This document shows, in pieces, positions 45,506 through 54,769 of a stretch of 64,000 nt of DNA. Under the pieces are notes generated by a model, which made no database searches, was not told the DNA's origin, and was given only the letters and a program-made list of their open reading frames with translations. Every line of letters starts with the position of its first letter. Position 1 is the stretch's first letter. Both the position numbers and the translations under genes were made by a program. Where the stretch lies: NCBI GenBank assembly GCA_029259915.1, contig JAJDED010000044.1, positions 1 through 64,000 of the forward strand. Direction: 5' to 3'. Source of the DNA: Planctomycetota bacterium. GTDB taxonomy: Bacteria > Planctomycetota > Planctomycetia > Pirellulales > Lacipirellulaceae.

Positions 45506-46411
45506 TCAAATTTTGCGTGTAGAGGCCAACCGTCGGCACAACAACGCCGCGAGTACCGCATCCATGGTTTGGCTGGTGCGAATCAGCGTGTAATCGATCG
45601 CATCGCGGGCACAGCCTCGCCGCAATTTCAGCAAAAAACTTTCCAGGGCTGCTAAATAACCGTCGCGCAGGGCCCGCGGGTTGCAATTCAAATGCTCCGG
45701 CAACTCCAAACCCTCAAACCGCGTGGGGCCATCAAAGGGGAAATCCAATTCGTCGTCGTCCATCACATGCAGCACCAAGACATCATGCCCCCGTTGCCGC
45801 AACATTCGCAATCCGCGCAACGTCGACGCAACATCGCCCAACAGATCGGATAGTACAATCACCATCCCGCGCCGCGGACCGACTTCGGCAATTTCTCGCA
45901 GCACTGCGCCCGTGTCGGTCTTGTTCTGCGGTTGGCTCTCTTCAAGAGTCTTCACCACGGAACTCAAATGCGCTTGGGTGCTCCGCAGCGGAGTGCGGGC
46001 ACGAATTTTTTCGTCGAACGCGATACAACCGACCGAGTCATGCTGCTTGAGCAACAAGTAGGCAAGGCTCACCGCAGCCGTCGCAGCATACTCGCGTTTA
46101 TTCAGCGGCCCCGAACCGTACTGCATGCTGGCCGACACATCGACTAGCAACGTGCAGCGCATGTTGGTATCTTCTTCAAACTGCTTGACGTAATACCGAT
46201 CCTGCTTTGCCCACACCTTCCAGTCGACGTGGCGCAGATCGTCGCCGGGGGCATATTGACGGTGCTGAAGAAATTCGACCGACTGTCCGAAATAAGGGCT
46301 GCGATGCATGCCGCTGAGCACGCCCTCGACAATGTGGCGAGCCCGCAATTCCAGCCGACCGATACGCCGGATCGCATCAGGATGCAAAAATTGCTTGGAA
46401 TCGAGGGTCAT
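45506..46411 (-). CDS. DUF58 domain protein (VWA-like, MoxR partner)
   Basis: The product has 301 residues. The start is the ATG at 46411 ([12 protein letters not shown]); the longer frame to 46498 overlaps moxR. The DUF58 signature [27 protein letters not shown] lies near residue 45, followed by a VWA-like metal site [12 protein letters not shown] near 90 and [10 protein letters not shown] near 185. Unlike many DUF58 proteins it has no membrane helix in front. DUF58 proteins are conserved partners of MoxR ATPases. It overlaps the end of moxR by 35 nt. Confidence 0.92.
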   Translation of the reverse strand: MTLDSKQFLHPDAIRRIGRLELRARHIVEGVLSGMHRSPYFGQSVEFLQHRQYAPGDDLRHVDWKVWAKQDRYYVKQFEEDTNMRCTLLVDVSASMQYGSGPLNKREYAATAAVSLAYLLLKQHDSVGCIAFDEKIRARTPLRSTQAHLSSVVKTLEESQPQNKTDTGAVLREIAEVGPRRGMVIVLSDLLGDVASTLRGLRMLRQRGHDVLVLHVMDDDELDFPFDGPTRFEGLELPEHLNCNPRALRDGYLAALESFLLKLRRGCARDAIDYTLIRTSQTMDAVLAALLCRRLASTRKI

Positions 46412-47432
46412 TGGCCAACTCATCCTCCAGGGTCGGTGTCGATTGTAAAAGCGAATCAATAATCGTGTCGGGCGCAATGCCGTCGCTCTCGGCAGCAAAA
46501 TTCACCACGATCCGATGACGCAACACCGGTTTGGCCAGCGCCTGGACATCTTCGACCGTCACGTGCGTACGCTGGTTCATCAAGGCACGCGCTTTAGCCC
46601 CAACAATAAGAAACTGCACAGCACGGGGCCCCGCACCCCAGGCGAGTTGCTCAGCCACGCTGTCAGGCACACCCTCTTCGCCAACGCGCGTTTGCCGCAC
46701 GAGCGAAAGCGCGTAGCGGATGACGTGGTCGCTCACCGGAACTTCACGCACCAATTCTTGCAACGCGATGATTTCTTCCGGAGCAAGCACCGGCACGATC
46801 GAATCCTTGAGCGCCGCGGTCGTACGCCGGGCAACTTCCAGCTCTTCCTGAAAGCTGGGGTAACTTACCAACACCTTGAACATAAACCGATCCTGCTGCG
46901 CTTCCGGTAGCGGGTAGGTTCCTTCCTGTTCAATCGGGTTTTGCGTCGCCAACACAAAAAAAGGATCCGACAATTGATGCCGCACTCGCCCGACAGTCAC
47001 TTGCCGCTCTTGCATAGCTTCCAGCAACGCGGCCTGGGTTTTAGGAGGAGTGCGATTGATCTCATCAGCTAAAATGACATTGGAAAACAGAGGCCCTTCC
47101 AGGAACCGCATTTCCCGGTGGCCCGTCGATTTGTTTTCTTCAATGATTTCTGTGCCCGTGATGTCGGCTGGCATCAGGTCGGGAGTAAACTGGATCCGGC
47201 TGAAAGAAAGGTTGAGCGCGCGGGACAAGGTACTGATCAACAAGGTTTTCGCCAAACCGGGTACACCCTCGAGCAGGCAATGGCCTCGGCTAAACAGACT
47301 AATGAGCAGCTGGTCGATAACCGCATCTTGTCCAACGATGACTTGCCGAAGCTGCGAGCGTATTTTTTCGACGGCATTCGGCAGCCGAGAAACCACCTCG
47401 GCGTCGTCCAGTGAAACTTCATTTGCGGTCAT
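46377..47432 (-). CDS. MoxR family AAA+ ATPase
   Basis: This is an AAA+ chaperone of 351 residues. Walker A is GVPGLAKT (about 56-63), Walker B is VILADEINR (about 118-126), sensor 1 is [12 protein letters not shown] (about 159) and the arginine-finger region is [10 protein letters not shown] (about 175). MoxR proteins remodel partner complexes and act with VWA proteins, as in the adjacent DUF58, BatA and VWA genes. It follows the toroid-protein gene by 59 nt; a short phrase repeat occupies that gap. Confidence 0.96.
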   Translation of the reverse strand: MTANEVSLDDAEVVSRLPNAVEKIRSQLRQVIVGQDAVIDQLLISLFSRGHCLLEGVPGLAKTLLISTLSRALNLSFSRIQFTPDLMPADITGTEIIEENKSTGHREMRFLEGPLFSNVILADEINRTPPKTQAALLEAMQERQVTVGRVRHQLSDPFFVLATQNPIEQEGTYPLPEAQQDRFMFKVLVSYPSFQEELEVARRTTAALKDSIVPVLAPEEIIALQELVREVPVSDHVIRYALSLVRQTRVGEEGVPDSVAEQLAWGAGPRAVQFLIVGAKARALMNQRTHVTVEDVQALAKPVLRHRIVVNFAAESDGIAPDTIIDSLLQSTPTLEDELANDPRFQAIFAS

Positions 47433-47441
47433 TATTATCTT

Positions 47442-47470
47442 TCTTGGCGCTCTTGGCGTCCTTGGCGGTT
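47442..47470. repeat. Short phrase repeat CTTGGCGCTCTTGGCGTCCT
   Basis: Three imperfect copies of CTTGGCG follow one another in the 59-nt gap before moxR. The phrase style matches the other intergenic repeats here, but no inverted partner was seen. Confidence 0.5.
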
Positions 47471-47491
47471 TATTTTTTCAGTCGGCCATGT

Positions 47492-48550
47492 TCACCGCTG
47501 GTAAATAGGCAAACTAGCCCTGTCGAGTTGCAGAATAATCAGATTCAAAGAAGTCGTATAAACTGGTCCTACGTATCCTTGCTTCCATACGGTCAGCTTC
47601 GTATCTCCCATGTCGAGGTGATCGGCTTCGGAGAGAATCCGTTTGCGGATCGCTTCGATATAGCTCTCCCATTGGCTGCCGCCCTCTCGATACTGCACCT
47701 GAGCATAATAAAAGTGAGCGTAATGCCAATGGCCGAAGCTGTCGCGGTTGCCTGGCTGAAGATTCTTTCGGCAATATTCCAGCATTCTAGGGACATAGTC
47801 GTCGTCGTACTCGCCGGCATTGTACAAACATGCAATCGCTGCCGCGGTGATGGCCGGCCGACTTCCGCCTCCTTTGGAACTATATTGCACGCCGCCGTCG
47901 CTCTTTTGCGTGCATTTGTGGATATAGCCGACAGCCTTATCGATGATTTCCTTCGGCACAGGGATTCCCGCGTTGCGACAACCGCGCAATCCTTGAACCT
48001 GAGTGATTGTGGTCGATCCTTCGTCGAACCCACTGCCATCTTTGGCACTAACATAGCCCCAGCCGCCGGCGCGCGTTTGGGCCTGTCCGGTAAACACTAC
48101 GGCTTTGGTCAACACTTCGATCAGTTCCAAACGCCGATCGAGGTCTTCCTCCTCGCCCAACACCTGGGAAAGAAACAGCATCGCGAAACCGTGGCCGTAA
48201 GTATAGCGCTCGTCGTCCACGTCGCCAATCAACCCGTTCGGACGGCTGCGGCGTGTAAGAAAATCGACAGCCCGGCGTAAGTTTTCCGAATACTTGCCTT
48301 GGGTGGTGGTTGAACCTTCGCACAACAATGCCAAACCGGCCAACGAAGTCATCGCCGCCGGGTAACGTCCTTGGGCAGTCCAATGGCCAAGCTTGTGCTG
48401 CTGGTTCGCAAGCCAATCGAGCCCTTGGGTAATGGTTTCCTGCGTTTGCGGATCAGAAATAGCGCAGGCCGACGGATTGTCCACCACGCAAAACACCAAG
48501 ACCAGTGCTAGGATTCTAAACTGCAAGATATCTATAAGAGTCTGGAACAT
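47492..48550 (-). CDS. Secreted alpha/alpha-toroid protein (prenyltransferase/squalene oxidase repeats)
   Basis: This protein of 352 residues has a signal peptide (hydrophobic at about 10-28). The rest consists of helical repeats typical of the squalene cyclase and prenyltransferase toroid, with QW-like stretches GLDWLANQQHKLGHW, AGGWGYVSAKD and DGGVQYSS. No DXDD acid motif is seen, so cyclase activity is doubtful and a protein-binding or structural role is more likely. It lies between the PQQ propeller gene upstream and moxR downstream. Confidence 0.82.
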   Translation of the reverse strand: MFQTLIDILQFRILALVLVFCVVDNPSACAISDPQTQETITQGLDWLANQQHKLGHWTAQGRYPAAMTSLAGLALLCEGSTTTQGKYSENLRRAVDFLTRRSRPNGLIGDVDDERYTYGHGFAMLFLSQVLGEEEDLDRRLELIEVLTKAVVFTGQAQTRAGGWGYVSAKDGSGFDEGSTTITQVQGLRGCRNAGIPVPKEIIDKAVGYIHKCTQKSDGGVQYSSKGGGSRPAITAAAIACLYNAGEYDDDYVPRMLEYCRKNLQPGNRDSFGHWHYAHFYYAQVQYREGGSQWESYIEAIRKRILSEADHLDMGDTKLTVWKQGYVGPVYTTSLNLIILQLDRASLPIYQR

Positions 48551-48680
48551 CGCACCGAGATTCTAAGGGATAACTCCGTCGTACTACAGTTCAACAGCAG
48601 CACCTGCTGCATGATTTATATCGGTTGGCCAGGAGAAGGAAACCTCACACCACCGAATCGCGGAGGCATCTACTGTGTGA

Positions 48681-51600
48681 TCATTCGCCGCCGAGTAGCT
48701 TTCGGCCAATTCCGTACAGGCCTGAATGTCCTTTCTTGGCAGCAAACTCACCCCCGACAATTGCCGGAGGTTCGGGAGGCCTGGGACGATCGGTAAATGT
48801 CAATTGCACCGTCCGACTCGCCATTTCGATAGCCACCTGATGCTCCTCTGTATCTGTGGCACGAATCACGCAATAGTTGGCACCCGAAACTGGGAGCGTA
48901 TCGTCGTGCAGCAACAATCGCCCCGTTGCTTTTTCCAGAAGAACGAGACTAATTCCCGTCTTACTCCCTCCGGAGTCGCGTCGAACAACCCCCCCTGCAA
49001 ACGCAATGATCGGAGAATCCACAGGCTGGGCAAACATCAATGCTTCCTGATACACTTCCGCAGGACGATTCCACAGGGCTTGCCCAGTACGCAAATCAAA
49101 AGCATAAATTTGCCCATTCATCACCGCATAATCCCAAGGGTTCAATCCTGAAACCCGCCGTTCACGCGGACCTTTTTTCGGCTGCTGGGCGAAGACCACA
49201 CAACTCTCGCTTCCCGCAAGAATGGCCACTTGATTGAGAACCGGATTCGCCTCGATTTTCTGCTCCACCATCACTCTGCCGTTCTCAGCATCGACCACAG
49301 CACATCGTCCGGAGGGTTCTACCACAGCCACAAAACGCGATCGCGTGATATCGACGTGAGAATTTTTTTCATAATCGAACTTCCAGCTCACCTCGCCAGT
49401 GAGCGCATCGACCGAAGAAAGTTCGCGAAGCCCATCGGCCCGTGTGCGCCAACGAATCACCTGACGGCCAATCGTTGCCAACTGTTCCTGCCAGCGCGGC
49501 ACGGTCGATTCGCCAAGACGTCGGCCATCGACCATGCTGAAAATTTGCGCCTCTTTACTAGCGCGCGGCACAGCAAACACAAATTGCTCATCCCCAAACA
49601 GATCGCAGCCCGCCGGTACATCGGATCGAGACCAGAGCGTTTCACCCGTCAGCGAATCGACACAAACGAGCCGACGCTGATCCTGAAAAACACAGCTGTC
49701 CCGGGTTACGGGCCCAATCACTCCGATCCAGTTATCTTCCCACATCGAGCGAGGAGCCTGCGAAGGCGCTGGACGCCTGCTTGTGCCACGATTGACAGAA
49801 AGTCCGTATCGATAATGCTCGTCCGATGCGTTGGCAACGCTGATACGCCACAGCGGCTTCGCAACCTTCGACTCGATACCCGACAAGGTATCGAAGGCAA
49901 TCAATTGTCGACCCATCGAAACCACCAACAAGTTGCCCCGCGATACGCCATAGGAATTACTCGCTTCCTGGATTTGCACTCGATCTGTCTCAGGGAGTAA
50001 TCCTTTGGAAATGTCTATTCCCAAGCTGTCGCGAACGATGATTTCCTTATTATGTATCGAGAAAAACAAGTTGCCCATGCCCAGGACTTCGTCCGTGCGC
50101 TCCCAACGAATCGCGGTCAACTGCGATCTAACAGGCCGCGAAGCAGGTTTGGCTCTGCCCAGGGTATTGATTTCGACTTCGCCAAATGGCCAAGAAAGAC
50201 TATCCACCGGTTCTAAAGCGTTCCATTCCACAAGGCATTCCCGACCTGTGCGGCCATCCAAGCAAACAACTTCTGAAAGCTCGTCTCGCAATATCTCATC
50301 AAAGGGCTTTGCTTGCCGATGCAACTCGTTCGCATGCAACATTTCAGCACACCGAGCTACCGTTTCCGCACGAACGGATTGTTGCTTTGAGCGGCTTAAC
50401 GACAGGTACTGTTGCTGTGCCAAAAGAAGCTGGCCATCTTCCAAGTTTTGATTGGCTAGCCGTAGCACCATAGGTTCGGCAAACTCGATCGACTGAAAAC
50501 ATTCGACAAATCGGTGCAGCGCGATTGGATCCGATGCTACTTCCTGCTCGGTCATCACCTCTTCGAGTTGCTTGATGATTTTTTGTCGCTGACTCGAGTT
50601 GGCTTGTTCCCAAACCGCGGCAACTTGAGCTCGCAACCAACGCGCCACGTTCACCCGAGCGTTTCGACCAATCTGGTAAACCTCGGAAGGTTCTGTAAAT
50701 CTTCCATAAAGTTGCAAACAAGCGGCAAATGCCCCCAACGGGTCACCACTTTTCAACAATCCCTGAGCTTGAAGTCGGAGCAGTTTATGCTGGCCAGCGA
50801 TGGTTCCTTGCTGCAATTCCTGCAAAAGTGGAAGATGCTCGCGAAAAGCAGCAAAGTTTTCTTCCAGCGCAACTTCCAAACACTCGATCAGGACATCACG
50901 TGTTTGAATACTCTCGGAACCGACAGAATAAGCTCGCCGCAACAGCGCAATCGCCTCCGAAAGTTGTCCGTCGCTGTAAGCGATTTCTCCCAAAGTTCGC
51001 AAAGCTTGGCCATCTTCAGGATTTTGCGCCAGACGTTGCTGAGACTGGCTTCGTAAAACGTCCACTTGATCGAAACAATCAAGAACCCGCCCCGTTTGCG
51101 AAAGCACCGCTCCCCGGTGACAGACGAGATTTCCCAACACCTGGCCGTCGCGAGCCACAGCACGACTAACAAAACTTCCCGCTTCCACATCAACGGCCAA
51201 CACCTCCGCGGAATTGGTTGGCAAATAGTATTTTCCTTGGCTAAAAAATCCGCGTCCGGTAGGCACACTTTCCGACGGCAAATCCAACTTCTCCAGTTCC
51301 CAGGCAGGCTTCCCATCCTCTAGCCTATAAGCGGCAATATCCTTGTTGTTCACCATCAGGACACGTCCCTTGCTAACCCCGGCTAAAAACAACCGCTCTT
51401 TCTGGTTGCGCTTCCAAAGCAATTTCCCCGTAGCAAGGTCCAGGCAGTGCAACTCGGTCGACTCGGGTGGGCTGAACACAACTCGTCCATTGTCTAAGAT
51501 CACCGCACTATCGGTCCAACGGCTTTTGGATTCGAAATCATGAGTTCGTCTCCCACGAAAATTCCGTGACCCTATGCGATTGGTTTCGTATCGGTAAGCC

Positions 51601-53366
51601 CAAGCCAGGGCATGCTTCGCCAGATCGACTCCCACGACGACGCCAGCTCCTGTGGGGCAAACCAGCACTCCGGAATCGTAGGAAGGGATGGTCGCCTGGT
51701 AACGCCGCTCCAGATCGTAAAAGATATCTGCTTCGATGCTTACCAACTGTTGTTTCCACTGAAAATCTCCCGTTCCCCGCTCGATCGCAACCAGAAATAT
51801 TGCGCTCTTTATTTCGACGAGGCTGTAAAGCGATTGGCCAATTGCAAGTGGGGCGCCCAGGAAAAACGCCCCGGAAAGTTCCTCTCCGTTCGTCGCGCCG
51901 TCGATCTCCCAAACCAGTTTTCCCTGAGTCGCTAATTCATAGGCACACAACCGATTGGAACGTGCCAAAGCGACTTCCGGTTCCATGCCGCGCATCCTCT
52001 GCATCCGAAACATTTCCGACTCGTAATGTTCAGGCAGCGTGATATCCCGAATCGCAAAAACATGCTCTCCATCGCTGCTGAGACCGTTGTAAAGATAATC
52101 TTTCCAAATCCGCTCGCTAAACACTTGAGCTGGATCTATCTCTGCACTCTCCAATGCGGGAGCCACGGATATCAAACGTTCGATGGCAGCGACGCGCTGC
52201 GGCTGAACTTGCCAAACCCGCTTGCCTGTTCGAAAGTCGACCGCTACCAGATTGTGCGCCGATCGCGTAATAATATAATCGCCCACCGCCAACGGAGCCG
52301 CCGCTACGGCCAACGACTTTTCCTGACGAGTTCGATCGGCAACGGTATTATCGTGGATCTCCTCTAAACGCGGATGGCTCAACAACCGCACCGCCCAACG
52401 AACCCGGGCATGTGGCATTCCGCCTTCCACTTGACCATTGCGCACCGAATTGCCACGCGTGGTCAGCCACTGTTGCTCAGCACTCTTGCGATTTACTTTT
52501 GGTGCCCCGACCACCTGCGACAACCAATCGAGCGGCTGTTGACCTCGCAAGTTGAACCGAAAACCCCGTCCTGCCAACTCGACTTCTCGAATGCCTCGAT
52601 CCGATAGCTGCTGAACAATATCTTGGGCACGCTGCTTACTCTCCGCTGCCAACCATGCCTCGGCTGCCAATATTGATAATTGGGGTTCGAAGCGTGCAAC
52701 AGCCTCGCGCGATTCGAGCAGTTCTTGATAAGCAAGGGCAGCCGCTAAATGTTGGCCCGAATCTGCTTCGTATTGCGCTAACAACAATGCCGCTTCAAGG
52801 CCTGCCGAGGTAGAAAAGTAGCGATGCGCCACCCGGCGGATCGCTTCGAAGTCGCCCGACGCGATCGCCTCTCTAAGTTCTCGCCGTGCAACGGGACCAT
52901 AAGTCGCTTCGACCAATTGCTTTCCCTCTGCGGGAAGGTCGCAAAGTATCTTCCGTGCGGTTTCTTTCAAGCCGGCAAATTCGCCTGAGTCGCCGACCAA
53001 AAGAAAAGAATCTTCCTTCTCTGGCTGGAGCACTTCATCGAGAAATCGAATCGCTTGCGAGTACTCGCCTGCCGCGATTCGTTGCTGTGCTTTCTGAATA
53101 CCGCGCGATAGCGTGCGATCGCTTTTCAAAAAGACGCCATCGGTCGACTCGACCGTCCGAGTATTCTGCACAGGAGCAGGAACAACTCTTATTTGGGCAC
53201 TAAGAGGCGAAATTAAAAGTAATCCAAGCACTAGGCTCGAGCTTGTCGCACAGAAAGCGAACCAACGGAAGCCGTTTGCACGAGACGCGCGGCAACCATT
53301 CCTCAATAGCCCTTGGGAAATCGATTCCAAGGGAAAGAGAAGGATCCGCTTGGAGGTGGATATCAT
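48681..53366 (-). CDS. Very large secreted PQQ-like beta-propeller protein
   Basis: This 1561-residue protein has an N-terminal signal or anchor (about 30-60, SSLVLGLLLISPLSAQ). It contains many PQQ-like propeller strands, for instance DFRTGKRVWQVQPQ, LDLATGKLLWKRNQ, VDSLTGETLWSRSD and FDLRTGQALWNRP, interspersed with TPR-like helical repeats (about 760-1000). Such propellers usually bind ligands or act as scaffolds; no PQQ-binding catalytic motif of a dehydrogenase was seen. The frame starts at 53444, but the ATG at 53366 is preferred. It lies 130 nt before the toroid gene and may head the operon. Confidence 0.78.
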   Translation of the reverse strand: MISTSKRILLFPLESISQGLLRNGCRASRANGFRWFAFCATSSSLVLGLLLISPLSAQIRVVPAPVQNTRTVESTDGVFLKSDRTLSRGIQKAQQRIAAGEYSQAIRFLDEVLQPEKEDSFLLVGDSGEFAGLKETARKILCDLPAEGKQLVEATYGPVARRELREAIASGDFEAIRRVAHRYFSTSAGLEAALLLAQYEADSGQHLAAALAYQELLESREAVARFEPQLSILAAEAWLAAESKQRAQDIVQQLSDRGIREVELAGRGFRFNLRGQQPLDWLSQVVGAPKVNRKSAEQQWLTTRGNSVRNGQVEGGMPHARVRWAVRLLSHPRLEEIHDNTVADRTRQEKSLAVAAAPLAVGDYIITRSAHNLVAVDFRTGKRVWQVQPQRVAAIERLISVAPALESAEIDPAQVFSERIWKDYLYNGLSSDGEHVFAIRDITLPEHYESEMFRMQRMRGMEPEVALARSNRLCAYELATQGKLVWEIDGATNGEELSGAFFLGAPLAIGQSLYSLVEIKSAIFLVAIERGTGDFQWKQQLVSIEADIFYDLERRYQATIPSYDSGVLVCPTGAGVVVGVDLAKHALAWAYRYETNRIGSRNFRGRRTHDFESKSRWTDSAVILDNGRVVFSPPESTELHCLDLATGKLLWKRNQKERLFLAGVSKGRVLMVNNKDIAAYRLEDGKPAWELEKLDLPSESVPTGRGFFSQGKYYLPTNSAEVLAVDVEAGSFVSRAVARDGQVLGNLVCHRGAVLSQTGRVLDCFDQVDVLRSQSQQRLAQNPEDGQALRTLGEIAYSDGQLSEAIALLRRAYSVGSESIQTRDVLIECLEVALEENFAAFREHLPLLQELQQGTIAGQHKLLRLQAQGLLKSGDPLGAFAACLQLYGRFTEPSEVYQIGRNARVNVARWLRAQVAAVWEQANSSQRQKIIKQLEEVMTEQEVASDPIALHRFVECFQSIEFAEPMVLRLANQNLEDGQLLLAQQQYLSLSRSKQQSVRAETVARCAEMLHANELHRQAKPFDEILRDELSEVVCLDGRTGRECLVEWNALEPVDSLSWPFGEVEINTLGRAKPASRPVRSQLTAIRWERTDEVLGMGNLFFSIHNKEIIVRDSLGIDISKGLLPETDRVQIQEASNSYGVSRGNLLVVSMGRQLIAFDTLSGIESKVAKPLWRISVANASDEHYRYGLSVNRGTSRRPAPSQAPRSMWEDNWIGVIGPVTRDSCVFQDQRRLVCVDSLTGETLWSRSDVPAGCDLFGDEQFVFAVPRASKEAQIFSMVDGRRLGESTVPRWQEQLATIGRQVIRWRTRADGLRELSSVDALTGEVSWKFDYEKNSHVDITRSRFVAVVEPSGRCAVVDAENGRVMVEQKIEANPVLNQVAILAGSESCVVFAQQPKKGPRERRVSGLNPWDYAVMNGQIYAFDLRTGQALWNRPAEVYQEALMFAQPVDSPIIAFAGGVVRRDSGGSKTGISLVLLEKATGRLLLHDDTLPVSGANYCVIRATDTEEHQVAIEMASRTVQLTFTDRPRPPEPPAIVGGEFAAKKGHSGLYGIGRKLLGGE

Positions 53367-53844
53367 TTGCTGTGAAGTCACGCAAAACCCCTTCTCTATC
53401 GATCTGCCCGAATTCCCCCAACATAATCCAAGCCCTGTGTTCACGGGCCGGTAATCTCCGGCTAAGGGTCCGACGCGCTAGCCGTCGCTCCACAAAAAGC
53501 TGATCGTACGTACTGGGCAAAACCAAACGGAAACCAGAAATTATGCGTAACGCATTACCTATCATAAGTTTACAGAGAATTACGAATAGATCAATGAAAG
53601 CGAATTTGCGGCCGAACCCCTACTCGAGAGTGGGTTTTTATCGTCCTCCGGGAATCCCTCAGACTAGAGCCCACGAGGGGTTTTGGTGCCACTTATAAAG
53701 AAAAACCCTTTTTTTCCGGGTATTCTTGCCAGTTTCGGCTTGTAATTTAGTGCCAGCAACCATTAAATCAGCACGTTGCATCTTTCGATGCTAGGTTTCT
53801 AGGTATTCCTGACTACCCACTAGTACTAAGGAGGGTTTCCCAAC
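53367..53844. other. Long intergenic region between divergent PQQ and HU genes
   Basis: This 478-nt gap contains no convincing ORF. It holds a candidate promoter for the HU gene at 53740-53768 and several T-rich stretches (for example near 53700-53720). No tRNA or clear hairpin was found. Confidence 0.6.
53740..53768 (+). promoter_or_regulatory. Candidate sigma-70-type promoter of the HU-like gene
   Basis: TTGTAA (53740-53745) and TTAAAT (53763-53768) lie 17 nt apart, about 75 nt before the start codon at 53845. It is a pattern match only. Confidence 0.35.
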
Positions 53845-54165
53845 ATGGCGAAAGCCGCTGCAAAAAAACCGCCGACCAAGACAGAAATTTACTCCAACAT
53901 TGCTGAAAGCACCGGACTGTCCAAAAAGGACGTTGGCGGTGTTTTCGATGCACTGAACGACGAGATTGCCAGCGCACTGGGCAAAAAGGGTCCTCAGACC
54001 TTCACGCTCCCCGGGCTTTGCAAAATTGTTGTGCAGCACAAGCCGGCTACGCCCGCCCGAGAGGGAGTGAATCCCTTCACCGGTGAGCAAACGATGTTCA
54101 AAGCCAAACCGGCCCGCAACGTCGTGAAGGTCCGTCCGCTGAAGAAGCTAAAAGACATGGTCTAG
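53845..54165 (+). CDS. HU family DNA-binding protein
   Basis: The 106-residue protein has a Lys-rich N-terminal extension (AKAAAKKPPTK), then the HU fold with helices at about 12-45 (TEIYSNIAESTGLSKKDVGGVF). The beta-arm region contains FTLPGLCKIVVQHKPATPAR and GVNPFTGEQTMFKAKPARNV. HU proteins bend DNA and organise the nucleoid. AAGGAGG precedes the ATG by 10 nt. The extra N-terminal basic residues are unusual compared with the standard 90-residue HU. Confidence 0.93.
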   Translation: MAKAAAKKPPTKTEIYSNIAESTGLSKKDVGGVFDALNDEIASALGKKGPQTFTLPGLCKIVVQHKPATPAREGVNPFTGEQTMFKAKPARNVVKVRPLKKLKDMV

Positions 54166-54282
54166 TGCCAAGTCCAACCTAGCTTTTAAGGTTGTCATGT
54201 GCATGAGTCCCTCTAGGGAAATGTGATTATGCGCGCGACACCCAAAAAAGATTAGTTTGGCATGACACCAAATTATTCCCAG

Positions 54283-54321
54283 AAAACCGCCTGATGCTGA
54301 AAAGCAAAGGGCGGTTTTTTT
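54283..54321 (+). terminator. Rho-independent terminator after the HU-like gene
   Basis: AAAACCGCC (54283-54291) pairs with GGCGGTTTT (54310-54318), followed by a T run to 54321. The loop is 18 nt, so the stem is longer-ranged than usual, but the U tract is clear. Confidence 0.75.
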
Positions 54322-54420
54322 CGTGCGCGCACCTCTGGAAGAAGAAAACTAAGGGCGAGGAAACGGGAGGAGTTTCTCTGTAAGCTTCAGATCGCACTAG
54401 GACCTTTGGACCTGGTGCAG

Positions 54421-54493
54421 TGGTCAGGGCCGGGCTTGAACCGGCGACACCTGGATTTTCAGTCCAGTGCTCTACCAACTGAGCTACCTGACC
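54421..54493 (-). tRNA. tRNA-Phe (anticodon GAA)
   Basis: The 73-nt minus-strand transcript folds as a tRNA. The acceptor stem GGTCAGG pairs with CCTGACC. The D arm (AGCTCAGTTGGTAGAGC) and the anticodon loop CTGAAAA are present, as is the T loop GGTTCAAGCC. The discriminator base is A, and the CCA end is not encoded. Confidence 0.97.
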
Positions 54494-54522
54494 TCATGCC
54501 CATGGGGCAATGGCAAGCTGGC

Positions 54523-54551
54523 ATATTAAGTCGGCTGTGCGGGGCTGTCAA
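54523..54551 (-). promoter_or_regulatory. Strong sigma-70-type promoter of tRNA-Phe
   Basis: On the minus strand TTGACA (54546-54551) and TAATAT (54523-54528) are separated by exactly 17 nt, near the consensus. It points to the tRNA gene, whose 5' end is 30 nt beyond the -10 box. Confidence 0.8.
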
Positions 54552-54595
54552 TCGGACGCAAATCGTTGCAGTGGGCTGAGTAAGGGCTGCAAAGG

Positions 54596-54625
54596 TTGAC
54601 ATTGTGGAAAAACCCTGACTACCAT
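54596..54625 (+). promoter_or_regulatory. Candidate promoter of the plus-strand operon
   Basis: TTGACA (54596-54601), an 18-nt spacer, and TACCAT (54620-54625) lie upstream of the gene at 54770. The -35 box is perfect; the -10 box is weak. Confidence 0.45.
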
Positions 54626-54769
54626 GCTAGCGGGCCGCAATCATTGCGAGACCGTTTTACCAGGGCGTTTTGCTGGGACCAATCGCTGGAGAGTTGCATT
54701 TTCGCTGGTTGAAGAATGCGGCACTACTTCAAGTTCGCCCTTTCCCCGGAACAAGAGAGCGAGTCGACC

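Noticed and set aside
47492-48550. Functional squalene-hopene cyclase
   Set aside because: The DXDD acid motif is absent and the protein is much shorter than cyclases, so only the toroid fold is claimed.
48681-53366. PQQ-dependent dehydrogenase
   Set aside because: Only propeller strands are seen, without the catalytic or PQQ-binding pattern of quinoprotein dehydrogenases.
54227-54478. 83-codon minus-strand frame across the tRNA region
   Set aside because: It overlaps the tRNA-Phe gene and the terminator, and has no ribosome site or family likeness.
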